DNA from: Scatosoma sp045124465
GTDB lineage: Bacteria > Bacillota > Clostridia > Christensenellales > Borkfalkiaceae
Assembly: GCA_045124465.1 (NCBI GenBank)
Contig: JBGVLV010000034.1
Span: 1 to 50,433 of the forward strand
Reading direction: 5' to 3'
Length of the DNA: 50,433 bases
Shown: piece after piece, positions 1 to 7,850 of the stretch
Numbering within the stretch: position 1 is the stretch's first letter
Layout: every line of letters starts with the position of its first letter
Made by a program: the position numbers and the translations under genes
The notes under the pieces: generated by a model
Told to the model about the DNA's origin: nothing
The model's input: only the letters and a program-made list of their open reading frames with translations
Databases searched by the model: none

Positions 1-618
1 TCTGGACGTACCGCCGCCGTGCGTCGTAACCATCGTGCCGTCCTCTTCTTTATCGAACATAACGCCAAGGTTATTCAGCCACAAAATCGCTTCGGGAGCT
101 TCGTTCACGAGCTTATACAAAAGCTCGGGTTTGTTTTTGAAATGTCCGCCGCCAAGCGCGTCGAGATAATGCGTGGCGGGGCTGTCGTTGGGTTTATCCG
201 CCGCTTGAATACCGCCTTCTGCCATTGCCGTATTTGCATCGCCCAAACGAAGCTTCGTTGCGATCATAACGTTTGCGCCTCTTTCGTGCGCTTCGATCGC
301 CGCGGACGAGCCTGCGCCACCACCGCCGATTACGAGTACGTCTACGTCGTAATCAATCTTCGTAAGATCAATATCCATATCAAGGATACGGGAATGACCT
401 TGCAACAAATCGGCGAGTTCGTGCAAAACTTTACCGCCTTTATTTTTCCCGACTTTGAGTTCTTCATACGCCGAAGTGATATAATCGGGGTGAAATTCTG
501 CCAAAACTGCATCTTTTTCCTCCGCCGTCATACGCGCGTGGAGTTTTTCGATACGGGAAGCGCGGGTCGCTTCTACTTTTTTCATAGATTCTAATTGTTC
601 ATCGGTATAATGATACAT
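1..618 (-). CDS. frdA: Fumarate reductase flavoprotein subunit, non-quinone type (3' end cut by the window edge)
   Basis: Only the first 206 residues are in the window; the frame is open to base 1. The start is an ATG at 618 with AGGAG eight bases upstream. A 90-residue N-terminal extension precedes an FAD Rossmann motif (V-I-G-G-G-G-A-G, about 96-103), then the AMAEGGI motif typical of the succinate dehydrogenase / fumarate reductase / aspartate oxidase flavoprotein family. In quinone-linked enzymes a histidine at the position of Asn129 binds FAD covalently. Here the string is D-A-N-T-A-M, so FAD should be non-covalent, as in soluble family members. It is the last visible gene of the operon and lies 12 bases after the Fe-S subunit. 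Fumarate reduction is inferred from the malate dehydrogenase and fumarase genes in the same operon. Succinate dehydrogenase or another fumarate-like acceptor is possible. Confidence 0.87.
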   Translation of the reverse strand, partial: MYHYTDEQLESMKKVEATRASRIEKLHARMTAEEKDAVLAEFHPDYITSAYEELKVGKNKGGKVLHELADLLQGHSRILDMDIDLTKIDYDVDVLVIGGGGAGSSAAIEAHERGANVMIATKLRLGDANTAMAEGGIQAADKPNDSPATHYLDALGGGHFKNKPELLYKLVNEAPEAILWLNNLGVMFDKEEDGTMVTTHGGGTSR

Positions 619-630
619 TTGCGCTTCTCC

Positions 631-1305
631 TTATTTTTCGATCTCTCTATGGTTATAGAGATTTTTTTGTTCTTCCAAGGGCGTATTCATGATCGCTTCA
701 AGCGCCGCTTTACAATCGCCCGCATCAATTTCCGCTACGCGATTGATAAGATGTTCACTCTTAGGCGCGAGGTATTTACCCGTAAGACGACGGGCAAGGA
801 GCGCCACTTGCGGATGCGAAATGCCCGCAGGGCAACGGGAAGAACATACGCCGCACATTACACAGTCGAAGCTTTCTTCCGCCGCTTTTTCGTACTCGCC
901 GCGTTGCGCGTACGCGATATACTGCATAACGTTCAGACCCTGCGTACAGCTCTTGGTGCAAGCGTTACAGCCGATACACGAATATATTTCGGGATAAAGC
1001 TGCATCATGATCTGTTGCGTGGGCTTGATCTTCTCGATATCGTAGACCTGTTTTACGAGCGGGAAGAACGGGAGCGTAGCTACGTACATACCCTCTTCCA
1101 CCTGCTGTTGGCAAGCAAGGCAGGTTTTGAGTTCCTGCTGACCGTGGATACGGTAGATCGTAGCGCACGCGCCGCAGAAACCGTTACGGCAACCGCAACC
1201 GCGTACGAGCTGATAGCCCGCGTATTCCATCGCTTTCATAATCGTCAAACTTTCCGGCACTTGATAACGCTTACCGAAAAGATATACATTAACCATTTTT
1301 TCCAT
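631..1305 (-). CDS. frdB: Fumarate reductase iron-sulfur subunit (FrdB/SdhB-like, soluble type)
   Basis: A 224-residue electron-transfer subunit. The N-terminal half has a plant-type [2Fe-2S] ferredoxin domain (cysteines at about 37, 39, 44, 47, 62 and 65). The C-terminal half has two ferredoxin motifs: C110, C113, C116, C120 and C148, C151, C154, C158. In quinone-reducing FrdB/SdhB the third cluster is [3Fe-4S], because one cysteine is replaced. Here all four are present, so a [4Fe-4S] cluster is predicted. It lacks the HdrB-like CCG domain that is fused to this module in methanogen thiol:fumarate reductase TfrB; a separate hdrB lies in the same operon. No membrane-anchor subunit gene lies nearby in the window. 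It probably passes electrons between the Flx-Hdr complex and the flavoprotein encoded next. An ATG at 1296 is an alternative start. Confidence 0.85.
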   Translation of the reverse strand: MEKMVNVYLFGKRYQVPESLTIMKAMEYAGYQLVRGCGCRNGFCGACATIYRIHGQQELKTCLACQQQVEEGMYVATLPFFPLVKQVYDIEKIKPTQQIMMQLYPEIYSCIGCNACTKSCTQGLNVMQYIAYAQRGEYEKAAEESFDCVMCGVCSSRCPAGISHPQVALLARRLTGKYLAPKSEHLINRVAEIDAGDCKAALEAIMNTPLEEQKNLYNHREIEK

Positions 1306-1339
1306 TTGTTTCTATTATTCTCCTTTATCCGCCTTGCGA

Positions 1340-2167
1340 TCAATACTCGTCGGGGAGTTCGTCCAACTCCGTCATACGGAATACGGGTCCGTCTTTACAT
1401 ACGAACTTATCGCCTACGTTACATCTGCCGCATTTGCCGATACCGCACTTCATACGGAGTTCGAGCGTGGTGTACACGCGCGACTTTTCAAAACCGAGTT
1501 CCAAAAGCCCCGTAAGCGTGAATTTTATCATGATGGGAGGTCCGCAAAGCACCGCCGTCATATTCGGGTCAAGCCCGAGTTCTTTTATGTAAGCGGGTAC
1601 GAACCCGACGTGTCCGTCCCAACCCTCCTGCGGACGGTCGATCGTGAGATAGACCTCCGTATTCGGCTCGTTCATCCATTCCGTCTTTATCTCCTCGATA
1701 TCGACGAGGTCGTCCTTACTTCTCGCGCCGTACACGATGACGACTTTACCGTAGTTATTGCGGTAGTGACGGACGTAGTTGATGACGCTGCGAAGGGGCG
1801 CAAGACCGATACCGCCTGCGATGAACAGGAGGTCTTTGCCCTTGAAATCCTCTTCCACGGGGAAGTTCTTGCCGTAAGGTCCGCGGACGGTGATCTGTTG
1901 TCCGACTTCGAGGGAGTGGATCACTTCGGTCACGCAGCCGCATTTTTTGATGGAAAATTCCATATAGTCTTCGTTCGTGGGCGAAGAGGTGATAGAGAAC
2001 ATACATTCCCCTACGCCGGGAACGGATACCATCGCGCATTGTCCGGGCATATGCTTGAACAATTTCTTTCCGTCCGTGCCGACCACGCGGAAAGTTTTGA
2101 CGTCGGGAGTATCCTTACGAATATCGGTGATCACGCCGATCTTCGGGATCAAATTTTCTTCAATCAT
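1340..2167 (-). CDS. flxA: FlxA-like NAD(P)H:FAD oxidoreductase subunit
   Basis: A 275-residue ferredoxin-NADP reductase-fold protein of the sulfhydrogenase-gamma / AsrB / FlxA group. An FAD-binding barrel is followed by the FAD contact region (CMFSITSSP, about 55-63), GPYG (about 96-99) and the nucleotide-binding GGIGLAP (about 118-124). A C-terminal [2Fe-2S] motif has cysteines at about 241, 246, 249 and 257. This family oxidises NAD(P)H and feeds electrons into the multi-subunit Flx complex. The ATG at 2167 has GGAGGT upstream and overlaps the end of flxB by 8 bases, which suggests translational coupling. NADH is the usual donor for Flx proteins; NADPH is not excluded. Cytoplasmic, with no membrane segment. 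Confidence 0.87.
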   Translation of the reverse strand: MIEENLIPKIGVITDIRKDTPDVKTFRVVGTDGKKLFKHMPGQCAMVSVPGVGECMFSITSSPTNEDYMEFSIKKCGCVTEVIHSLEVGQQITVRGPYGKNFPVEEDFKGKDLLFIAGGIGLAPLRSVINYVRHYRNNYGKVVIVYGARSKDDLVDIEEIKTEWMNEPNTEVYLTIDRPQEGWDGHVGFVPAYIKELGLDPNMTAVLCGPPIMIKFTLTGLLELGFEKSRVYTTLELRMKCGIGKCGRCNVGDKFVCKDGPVFRMTELDELPDEY

Positions 2168-3188
2168 TGTCTTTACCTCCGAGGGTCTTGATTACTTTGA
2201 CGATATTGAGCTTTTGCGGGCATTTATTCACGCAACGACCGCAACCCACGCACGAATACATACCGTCGTGTTGCGCGGGATAGTATACGAGCTTATGCAT
2301 AAATCTCTGACGGTATCTCTGCAACTGCGTCGTACGGCTGTTTCCGCCCGCCATAAGCGTGAAATCGGAATACATACAGGAGTCCCAGCAACGATAGCGG
2401 ATAACGCCTTCGTTGGTCTTGAAATCGCGGATATCGAAACATTGACAGGTAGGACATACGAACGTACAAGTTCCGCAACCGAGGCAAGCCTCGCTCAAAC
2501 TCTCCCAAGCGGGATCGTCGAACAGCTCGTTGAGATTTTCGGGCTTGAAACGGCTGAGATCGAGCGCGGAGAAAGGCAATTTTTCGACGATCGCTTTCGT
2601 CGCCGCCTGTTGCGCCGCTACTTCCGTTTCGCCGCCGTTTTCGGCGTATTCTTTGATAAGCTCGGTAAGCTGCTCGCCCTTTTCGGTGTTCGCCTGCCAG
2701 TACAGATAGTTTTCGTCCAGCCACGTGGTGACGTCGCCCGCGGGAGCGGTCGCGTCGATGCCGAAAGCTTTACAGAAACAGCTTTCTTCCGGTCTGGAAC
2801 AAGCGAGCGTAACGACGGTCGTCGCCTCTCTTCTGCTTTGGTAATACGTATCTACGGGGTCGGCGAGGAATACTTTGTCGAGGACCTCGATCGCCTTATA
2901 ATCGCAAGCTTTTACGCCGAACAAAACGAAGGGCCTTTTTTCGTCGCGAACGTCGATGATTTCGAGGTTCTTGCCTTCCGTTTTGAATTTCATCATATTC
3001 TCCGTCTGCGGGAAGAACATATTTTTCGGGGATTTTACCGTTTTGAGCGTTTCAAGGGAAACTTCCTTGCCTTCGCCCCAAACGTGATAGTTTACTTCGC
3101 CTGCTTTTTTGATGGGAATGAAAAGTCCCATACTCTCATTGATCTTCGCATAAAGATCGTTCAATCTTTCTTTTGCAATCTTTAACAT
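2160..3188 (-). CDS. flxB: FlxB-like 4Fe-4S dicluster subunit (AsrA / sulfhydrogenase-beta family)
   Basis: A 342-residue Fe-S protein. The N-terminal region resembles the AsrA / hydrogenase-beta family, with 'FGVKACDYKAIEVLDKVF' near residue 95. Two C-terminal [4Fe-4S] motifs are seen: CLGCGTCTFVCP (about 235-246) and CVGCGRCVNKCP (about 313-324). It shares a TAATG stop-start overlap with flxC and has GGAGGT upstream of its ATG. In the Desulfovibrio FlxABCD-HdrABC complex the equivalent subunit relays electrons from the NADH-oxidising FlxA. Subunit naming follows that complex by order and family; which of flxB and flxC matches which published subunit is less certain than membership of the complex. 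Confidence 0.83.
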   Translation of the reverse strand: MLKIAKERLNDLYAKINESMGLFIPIKKAGEVNYHVWGEGKEVSLETLKTVKSPKNMFFPQTENMMKFKTEGKNLEIIDVRDEKRPFVLFGVKACDYKAIEVLDKVFLADPVDTYYQSRREATTVVTLACSRPEESCFCKAFGIDATAPAGDVTTWLDENYLYWQANTEKGEQLTELIKEYAENGGETEVAAQQAATKAIVEKLPFSALDLSRFKPENLNELFDDPAWESLSEACLGCGTCTFVCPTCQCFDIRDFKTNEGVIRYRCWDSCMYSDFTLMAGGNSRTTQLQRYRQRFMHKLVYYPAQHDGMYSCVGCGRCVNKCPQKLNIVKVIKTLGGKDND

Positions 3189-4168
3189 TATTTTACCTCC
3201 GCCTTAAACACGTCGTTCGGTTCGGTATCGCTTTCCGTATAGGAAGTGAGCGGCGTTTTGCCTTCCGCCGTTTCACCCGCCTGATATTCGCCGTACAAGC
3301 CGTCGATATCCTTGATGAATTTACGGTTGAGAAGGTGCAAAGGAATGTTCTGCGGGCAAACGCGGCTACACTCGCCGCAGTCCGTACAACGACCCGCCAC
3401 GTGGAACGCGCGAATGATATGGAAAAGTTTTTCTTCGAATTCCGAATCGTTCGCTTTCGCGGCAACGCCGGACGCGGGGTTATCGAACACGCATTTTACG
3501 CACGAGCATGCGGGGCATACGTTACGGCAAGCGTTACAACGGATACATTTGGAAAGCTGTTCTTTCCAGAACGCGAACCGCTCGTCCTCCGTCATCGCCT
3601 CCAACTTCGCCACTTCGTCGAAACGGTTATCCGCGGGCGCGGGCATTTCGTGGAGAATGATCTCCTCGTCCTTTACCTGATGCGTTTTGCCTTTGCAGGT
3701 CGCGCATTTATTGAGGAGCACGTCCGCTTTCGCGACCGTCGTTTCGCCGTACAACGAGGATACTTTTACGTTCTCGCCGTCCTCTTCCACTTCCGTTACG
3801 GCGTCGATCCCTTTCGCTTTGATCTTTTCGACGTCGAGTTTACCCTGACACTCGATCGCGATCACGAGAATGTTCTCACGCACGATACGGTGTTCTTTGA
3901 CAAGCTGATTAAAGCTGTAAGAATCGCAGGGTTTGAGGAAGATCGCCGTCTTACCCGCTTTCTTGCTCGCCTGAATGAGATATTTGGAAAGGTTTGCGCC
4001 GCAGAACCCGTTATAGACGAACCCGTCGAGTTCTTCTACCGTTTCAAAGGACGCGGGCGCCGGGTCGAAATAGAACTCGCCTTTCTTCCAACCGATGACG
4101 CGGGCGACTTCGCCGCTTTCCAAGAGCGCTTTCGCGCGCTCGATCATTTTCAATTCAACGTCACGCAT
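3188..4168 (-). CDS. flxC: FlxC-like 4Fe-4S electron-transfer subunit
   Basis: A 326-residue Fe-S protein with an FrhB/AsrA-like N-terminal half ('FLKPCDSYSFNQLV', near residue 77) and two ferredoxin motifs: CIRCNACRNVCP followed by CSCVKC (about 208-226), and CTDCGECSRVCP (about 261-272). Extra cysteines (CATCKG, mid-protein) may bind another centre. The start ATG at 4168 lies one base after the flxD stop, with GGAGGG just upstream, so the genes are tightly coupled. Its predicted role is electron relay between FlxB/FlxA and FlxD. The acidic tail of about 40 residues after the last cluster shows no motif. Confidence 0.83.
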   Translation of the reverse strand: MRDVELKMIERAKALLESGEVARVIGWKKGEFYFDPAPASFETVEELDGFVYNGFCGANLSKYLIQASKKAGKTAIFLKPCDSYSFNQLVKEHRIVRENILVIAIECQGKLDVEKIKAKGIDAVTEVEEDGENVKVSSLYGETTVAKADVLLNKCATCKGKTHQVKDEEIILHEMPAPADNRFDEVAKLEAMTEDERFAFWKEQLSKCIRCNACRNVCPACSCVKCVFDNPASGVAAKANDSEFEEKLFHIIRAFHVAGRCTDCGECSRVCPQNIPLHLLNRKFIKDIDGLYGEYQAGETAEGKTPLTSYTESDTEPNDVFKAEVK

Positions 4169-4169
4169 C

Positions 4170-4625
4170 TTATTCGCCCTCCTTTACGCGGAGATCGGTA
4201 AGGCGTTTGTTCTCGCCAAGCTCCGTCACCGTTTTTACAAAATCGTTCATGACCGCCGAGAAACGCTGACCTTCCGCCGCGGAAACCCATTCCACGCGGG
4301 TACGCTCTTTCTCGATACCCATATAATTGAGGAAACTGAACAGGAGCGCCATTCTTCTTCTCGTGTAATAGTTACCCGTTACGTAATGGCAATCTCCGGG
4401 GTGACAACCGCAAAGGATCACGCCGTCCGCGCCCTGTTGGAACGCTTTCAACACGAACATCGGGTTGACGCGGCAGGAACAGGGTACGCGAATGATCTTG
4501 ACGTTCGCGGGATAGCTCAAACGGCTCGAACCCGCAAGGTCTGCGCCCGCATACGAACACCAGTTGCAACAAAACGCTACGATGTTCGGGGTAAATTCTT
4601 TCTTTTCCGTAGTTACATCTTGCAT
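4170..4625 (-). CDS. flxD: FlxD: MvhD-type hydrogenase/heterodisulfide reductase iron-sulfur subunit
   Basis: A 151-residue MvhD-family protein (usual length about 140). Cysteines lie at about 19-20 and 23 (CCNWC), 49 and 51 (PCSC), and 72, 74 and 79 (CGCHPGDC). MvhD-type subunits dock on HdrA and hand it electrons, so this gene links the NADH-oxidising Flx proteins to the HdrABC part. The start is placed at the ATG at 4625, which has a strong GGAGGT site. A longer frame to 4724 would run deep into hdrA and lacks a ribosome site. It overlaps the 3' end of hdrA by 13 bases. Confidence 0.9.
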   Translation of the reverse strand: MQDVTTEKKEFTPNIVAFCCNWCSYAGADLAGSSRLSYPANVKIIRVPCSCRVNPMFVLKAFQQGADGVILCGCHPGDCHYVTGNYYTRRRMALLFSFLNYMGIEKERTRVEWVSAAEGQRFSAVMNDFVKTVTELGENKRLTDLRVKEGE

Positions 4626-6604
4626 ATAGCCTCTACCTCCGACATAATCTGTTTGGAGCTGAATCCTTTCAGATCCATCGCGCCCGAAGGACACGTTACC
4701 GTACACGCGCCGCAGCCTTGGCAAACCGCAGGGTTGACGGACGCTACGCGGCGAACTTCCGTTTTGCCGCCGCCGATACGGAATTCCTTATCGACGTACG
4801 TGATCGCGCCGTACGCGCAAACGTTCGCGCATTGACTGCAACCGTTACACATACTCTCGTTCGGCGTTGCTACGCAAGGATTCGTCTTTAATTTATCTTT
4901 CACAAGCAGACCGATGACCTTCGCCGCGCAAGCCGACGCCTGCGATACCGTTTCGGGAATATCTTTCGGTCCTTGGCAAACGCCCGCGAGGTATACCCCC
5001 GCCGTAGGGCTTTCCACGGGACGGAGTTTTGCGTGCGATTCCGTGAGGAAGTTGTTCGTATCGATACTCGCCGTCAACAGCGTAGCCACCTTTCTTACGG
5101 AAGGTTCGGGTTCGATCGCCGCCGCGAGAACGACGAGGTCGGATTCGATCGTGACCTGTTCGTTATCGATGAGGTTAGAGCCTTGCACCATCAGTTTGCC
5201 GTTTTCGTTATAGACTTTGCCGACCATACCTTTGATATAATCGACTCCGTACTGTTCTACCGCGCGACGGTAGAATTCGTCGTAGTTCTTACCCGGGGTA
5301 CGCACGTCGATATAGAATACGTGCACTTCCGTATCGGGATATTTTTCGCGAATGAGCATCGCGTGCTTTGCCGTATACATACAGCAGATCTTGGAGCAGT
5401 AAGGCTTGCCGCAACCGCTCGAATCACGCGAACCCACGCATTGAATGAACGTGATGACCTTCGGGTGCTTACCGTCGGAGGGACGGAGCAAAACGCCGTT
5501 CGTAGGGCCTGCCGCGTTCATCAATCTTTCGAGTTCGAGCGAAGTGATGACGTCTTTATTATCGTCGTAACCGTATTCGTTGAATGCGTTCAGGCTGATG
5601 GGCTTGAACCCGGTCGCCACGACGATCGCGCCGTACTGGCGTTCGATGAACGTATCTTTCTGTTCGTAGTCGATCGCGCCCGCACCGCAGAATTTCTGGC
5701 AAATACCGCATTTGCCCGTTTTGAGTTTGATACATTGTTCGGGATCGATCACCGCGACGTTGGGGATCGCCTGCGCGAACGGAATGTGGATCGCGGGACG
5801 GGTGTTGAGGTTCATATTGAACTCGTTCAAGCCTTTCTTGGACGGGCATTTTTCCATACAGACTTTACAGCCCGTACACTTCGTTTCGTCCACGTATCTC
5901 GCCTTACGACGGATCTTGACGTTGAAGTTTCCGACGAAACCTTTCACGTCCTCGACTTCCGAGTAGGACAAGATGTCGATCTTCTCGTGCTGCGCGCAGT
6001 CCACCATTTTCGGGGTAAGGATACAAGCGGAGCAGTCGAGCGTGGGGAAGGTCTTATCCAGTTGCGCCATTCTGCCGCCGATCGTCGCGTTCTTCTCGAC
6101 GATATCCACTTCGAATCCCGCGTCCGCGATGTCGAGGGCAGCCTGAATACCCGCGATACCGCCGCCGATGACCAGCGCGCGTTTTACCACGGGACTTTCC
6201 CCTGCCATAAGGGGTGCGTTGAGTTTTACTTTCGCGATAGCGGTGCGAACGAGTACGATCGCCTTTTCGGTGGCCTCGTCGATATCTTTATGTATCCACG
6301 AACAATGCTCGCGAATATTCGCGATCTCCACCATATAGGGGTTAAGTCCCGCCGCCTCCGCAGTTTTACGGAAAGTAGCCTCGTGCATTCTGGGGGAACA
6401 CGAACCTACGACGATACCCGTAAGGTTGTGTTCTTTGATTGCCTGTTTGATGAGCTGTTGACCGTTCTCCGAGCACATATACTGATAGTTCGCGGAAAAG
6501 ACGACGCCGGGTTCGCTTTTCATCGTTTCCGCAACTTTCACTACGTCCACCGTTGCCGCGATGTTACTGCCGCACCAACAAATAAAAACACCTATTCTTT
6601 GCAT
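4613..6604 (-). CDS. hdrA: HdrA: FAD-containing, electron-bifurcating heterodisulfide reductase subunit A
   Basis: A full-length 663-residue HdrA. It has an N-terminal cysteine motif (ICWCGSNI, residues 8-15), an FAD-binding fold at about 145-205 (GGGIAGIQAALDIADAG and the DCSACILTPKM segment typical of HdrA), an inserted ferredoxin-like region (CTGCKVCMEKCP and a CGICQKFC motif), and two C-terminal [4Fe-4S] motifs (CNGCSQCANVC and CQGCGACTVTCP). In characterised HdrABC complexes this FAD splits electron pairs between a high-potential acceptor through HdrB and ferredoxin. All cluster motifs look intact. It lies between hdrC (33-base gap) and flxD (overlapping). Ferredoxin as the low-potential acceptor is inferred from the family. 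Confidence 0.93.
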   Translation of the reverse strand: MQRIGVFICWCGSNIAATVDVVKVAETMKSEPGVVFSANYQYMCSENGQQLIKQAIKEHNLTGIVVGSCSPRMHEATFRKTAEAAGLNPYMVEIANIREHCSWIHKDIDEATEKAIVLVRTAIAKVKLNAPLMAGESPVVKRALVIGGGIAGIQAALDIADAGFEVDIVEKNATIGGRMAQLDKTFPTLDCSACILTPKMVDCAQHEKIDILSYSEVEDVKGFVGNFNVKIRRKARYVDETKCTGCKVCMEKCPSKKGLNEFNMNLNTRPAIHIPFAQAIPNVAVIDPEQCIKLKTGKCGICQKFCGAGAIDYEQKDTFIERQYGAIVVATGFKPISLNAFNEYGYDDNKDVITSLELERLMNAAGPTNGVLLRPSDGKHPKVITFIQCVGSRDSSGCGKPYCSKICCMYTAKHAMLIREKYPDTEVHVFYIDVRTPGKNYDEFYRRAVEQYGVDYIKGMVGKVYNENGKLMVQGSNLIDNEQVTIESDLVVLAAAIEPEPSVRKVATLLTASIDTNNFLTESHAKLRPVESPTAGVYLAGVCQGPKDIPETVSQASACAAKVIGLLVKDKLKTNPCVATPNESMCNGCSQCANVCAYGAITYVDKEFRIGGGKTEVRRVASVNPAVCQGCGACTVTCPSGAMDLKGFSSKQIMSEVEAICKM

Positions 6605-6637
6605 TTTATTTACTCTCTTTCTTTTGATTTTTTTCGA

Positions 6638-7024
6638 TTACTTATTATACTTTCTGTACGCGCTGACGAGCAGTTGCTGAGGAATGAGTTCGTCGACGAT
6701 GGGCGGTATCTCTTCGGCTTTGATACCGTTATTGCCCTGCATACGCACCACCGTGTCGCGCACCGCCTCCACGACCGCCGCGGGAGCTACGCCGCGCGGA
6801 CAACGTTCCACACAAGCCATACACGAAAGACAGTTCCAGATCGCTTTACATTCCAGAAGTTCTTCGATCTTGCCCTTTGCGAGCATGGATACGAACTGAT
6901 GCGGTTTGATATCCATATCCTTGAACGCGGGACAACGCCCCGAACATTTACCGCATTTCATACACTTCCTTACGTCCGTGCCGCTGAGCTTTTTGATATT
7001 TTCAATACGTTCTTCTTTCGTCAT
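6638..7024 (-). CDS. hdrC: HdrC: heterodisulfide reductase 4Fe-4S subunit C
   Basis: A 128-residue ferredoxin-like subunit with two motifs: CMKCGKCSGRCP (C21-C31) and CLSCMACVERCP (C65-C75). HdrC carries electrons from HdrA to HdrB. The start is the ATG at 7024, which overlaps the hdrB stop as ATGA and has GGGGGT upstream. A longer open frame reaches 7231 but lies over hdrB with no support. Short HdrC proteins of this size are the norm in bacterial Hdr clusters. Confidence 0.9.
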   Translation of the reverse strand: MTKEERIENIKKLSGTDVRKCMKCGKCSGRCPAFKDMDIKPHQFVSMLAKGKIEELLECKAIWNCLSCMACVERCPRGVAPAAVVEAVRDTVVRMQGNNGIKAEEIPPIVDELIPQQLLVSAYRKYNK

Positions 7025-7800
7025 GCTTTTACCCCCAACGCCTCTGCCAAAAGCTCGGTGAAGTATCTTACGGGAAGGATCCCGTCGCCGTTCACTTGCA
7101 GATTGTACAAGCAGAGCGGACACGCGGTGATAATCTCTTCCGCGCCCTTTTCTTTCGCGCTCATAAGTACTTTGCGGCTTTTTTGCTTGGGCAGGTCCGC
7201 ATTCTTTAAAGATACGTACGCTCCGCAACATTCGTTACGGAAAGGATATACGACGGGCGTGCCGCCGATCGCCCGAATAAAGTCCTCGATGATCGTCGGG
7301 TTCTCGGGATTGTCGAACGCCATCACGCCGCTCGGACGGAGGAGCAGACAACCGTAATACGCGCCGATCTTACGGTTCACGGGGTTTACCACCGCTTTTT
7401 TGATATTGTCGAACCCGACCACGTTTTTCAGCAGTTCGAGATAGTGCAACACTTCCGTTTCGCCGTTATACGGTTCGTCGAGTTTCAGGTAGTTGTTCGC
7501 ACGGAAACGGATATCGTCGTTCGACCGCATATCTTCGTTCGTACGCTTTATCACGTTATGGCAAGCGGAGCAGAGCGTGAGCAATTTTCCGCCGTTATGT
7601 TTTGCGTGATCGAGCGCGCGTACCGCCGAAAGCTTGGTCGCGATCTCGTCCGTACCCATAGGGTATACCGCGCCGCAACATTGCCAATTTTCGATTTCTT
7701 CCATTTCTACGCCCAAAGCTTTTGCGCAAAGACGTGCCGTCACGTCCAGATCTTTCGCTTTCGTTTTGAGCGTACAGCCGGGATAGTAACTGATTTTCAT
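7021..7800 (-). CDS. hdrB: HdrB: heterodisulfide reductase subunit B with two CCG domains
   Basis: A 259-residue HdrB-family protein carrying both CCG modules intact: C9, C41-C42, C77, C80 and C151, C191-C192, C227, C230. In methanogen HdrB these bind two non-cubane [4Fe-4S] clusters that reduce the CoM-CoB heterodisulfide. Bacteria lack that substrate, and DsrC-like or unknown disulfides have been proposed. Here the downstream fumarate reductase genes suggest that HdrB either feeds FrdB directly or reduces an unknown thiol carrier. In methanogen TfrB the same CCG module is fused to an FrdB-type module. No clear Shine-Dalgarno site is seen before the ATG at 7800. It lies 50 bases after fumC. 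Confidence 0.92.
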   Translation of the reverse strand: MKISYYPGCTLKTKAKDLDVTARLCAKALGVEMEEIENWQCCGAVYPMGTDEIATKLSAVRALDHAKHNGGKLLTLCSACHNVIKRTNEDMRSNDDIRFRANNYLKLDEPYNGETEVLHYLELLKNVVGFDNIKKAVVNPVNRKIGAYYGCLLLRPSGVMAFDNPENPTIIEDFIRAIGGTPVVYPFRNECCGAYVSLKNADLPKQKSRKVLMSAKEKGAEEIITACPLCLYNLQVNGDGILPVRYFTELLAEALGVKA

Positions 7801-7850
7801 AATATTTCTATACGCTGCCTTTTTAATAAATTATTCCGCTTACGCGCGAA

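Noticed and set aside
1977..3185. Long plus-strand open frames across the hdr/flx genes, and similar long frames opposite most minus-strand genes
   Set aside because: They are antisense shadows of genes with clear motifs; none has a ribosome site or recognisable domain, and the biased composition leaves few stops on the other strand.
4625..4724. A longer flxD start deep inside hdrA
   Set aside because: It has no ribosome site, adds residues unlike MvhD, and the ATG at 4625 has GGAGGT and matches the family length.
7025..7231. A longer hdrC reading frame over hdrB
   Set aside because: The extension overlaps hdrB almost fully in another frame and looks random; the ATG at 7024 overlaps the hdrB stop as ATGA, normal for coupled genes.
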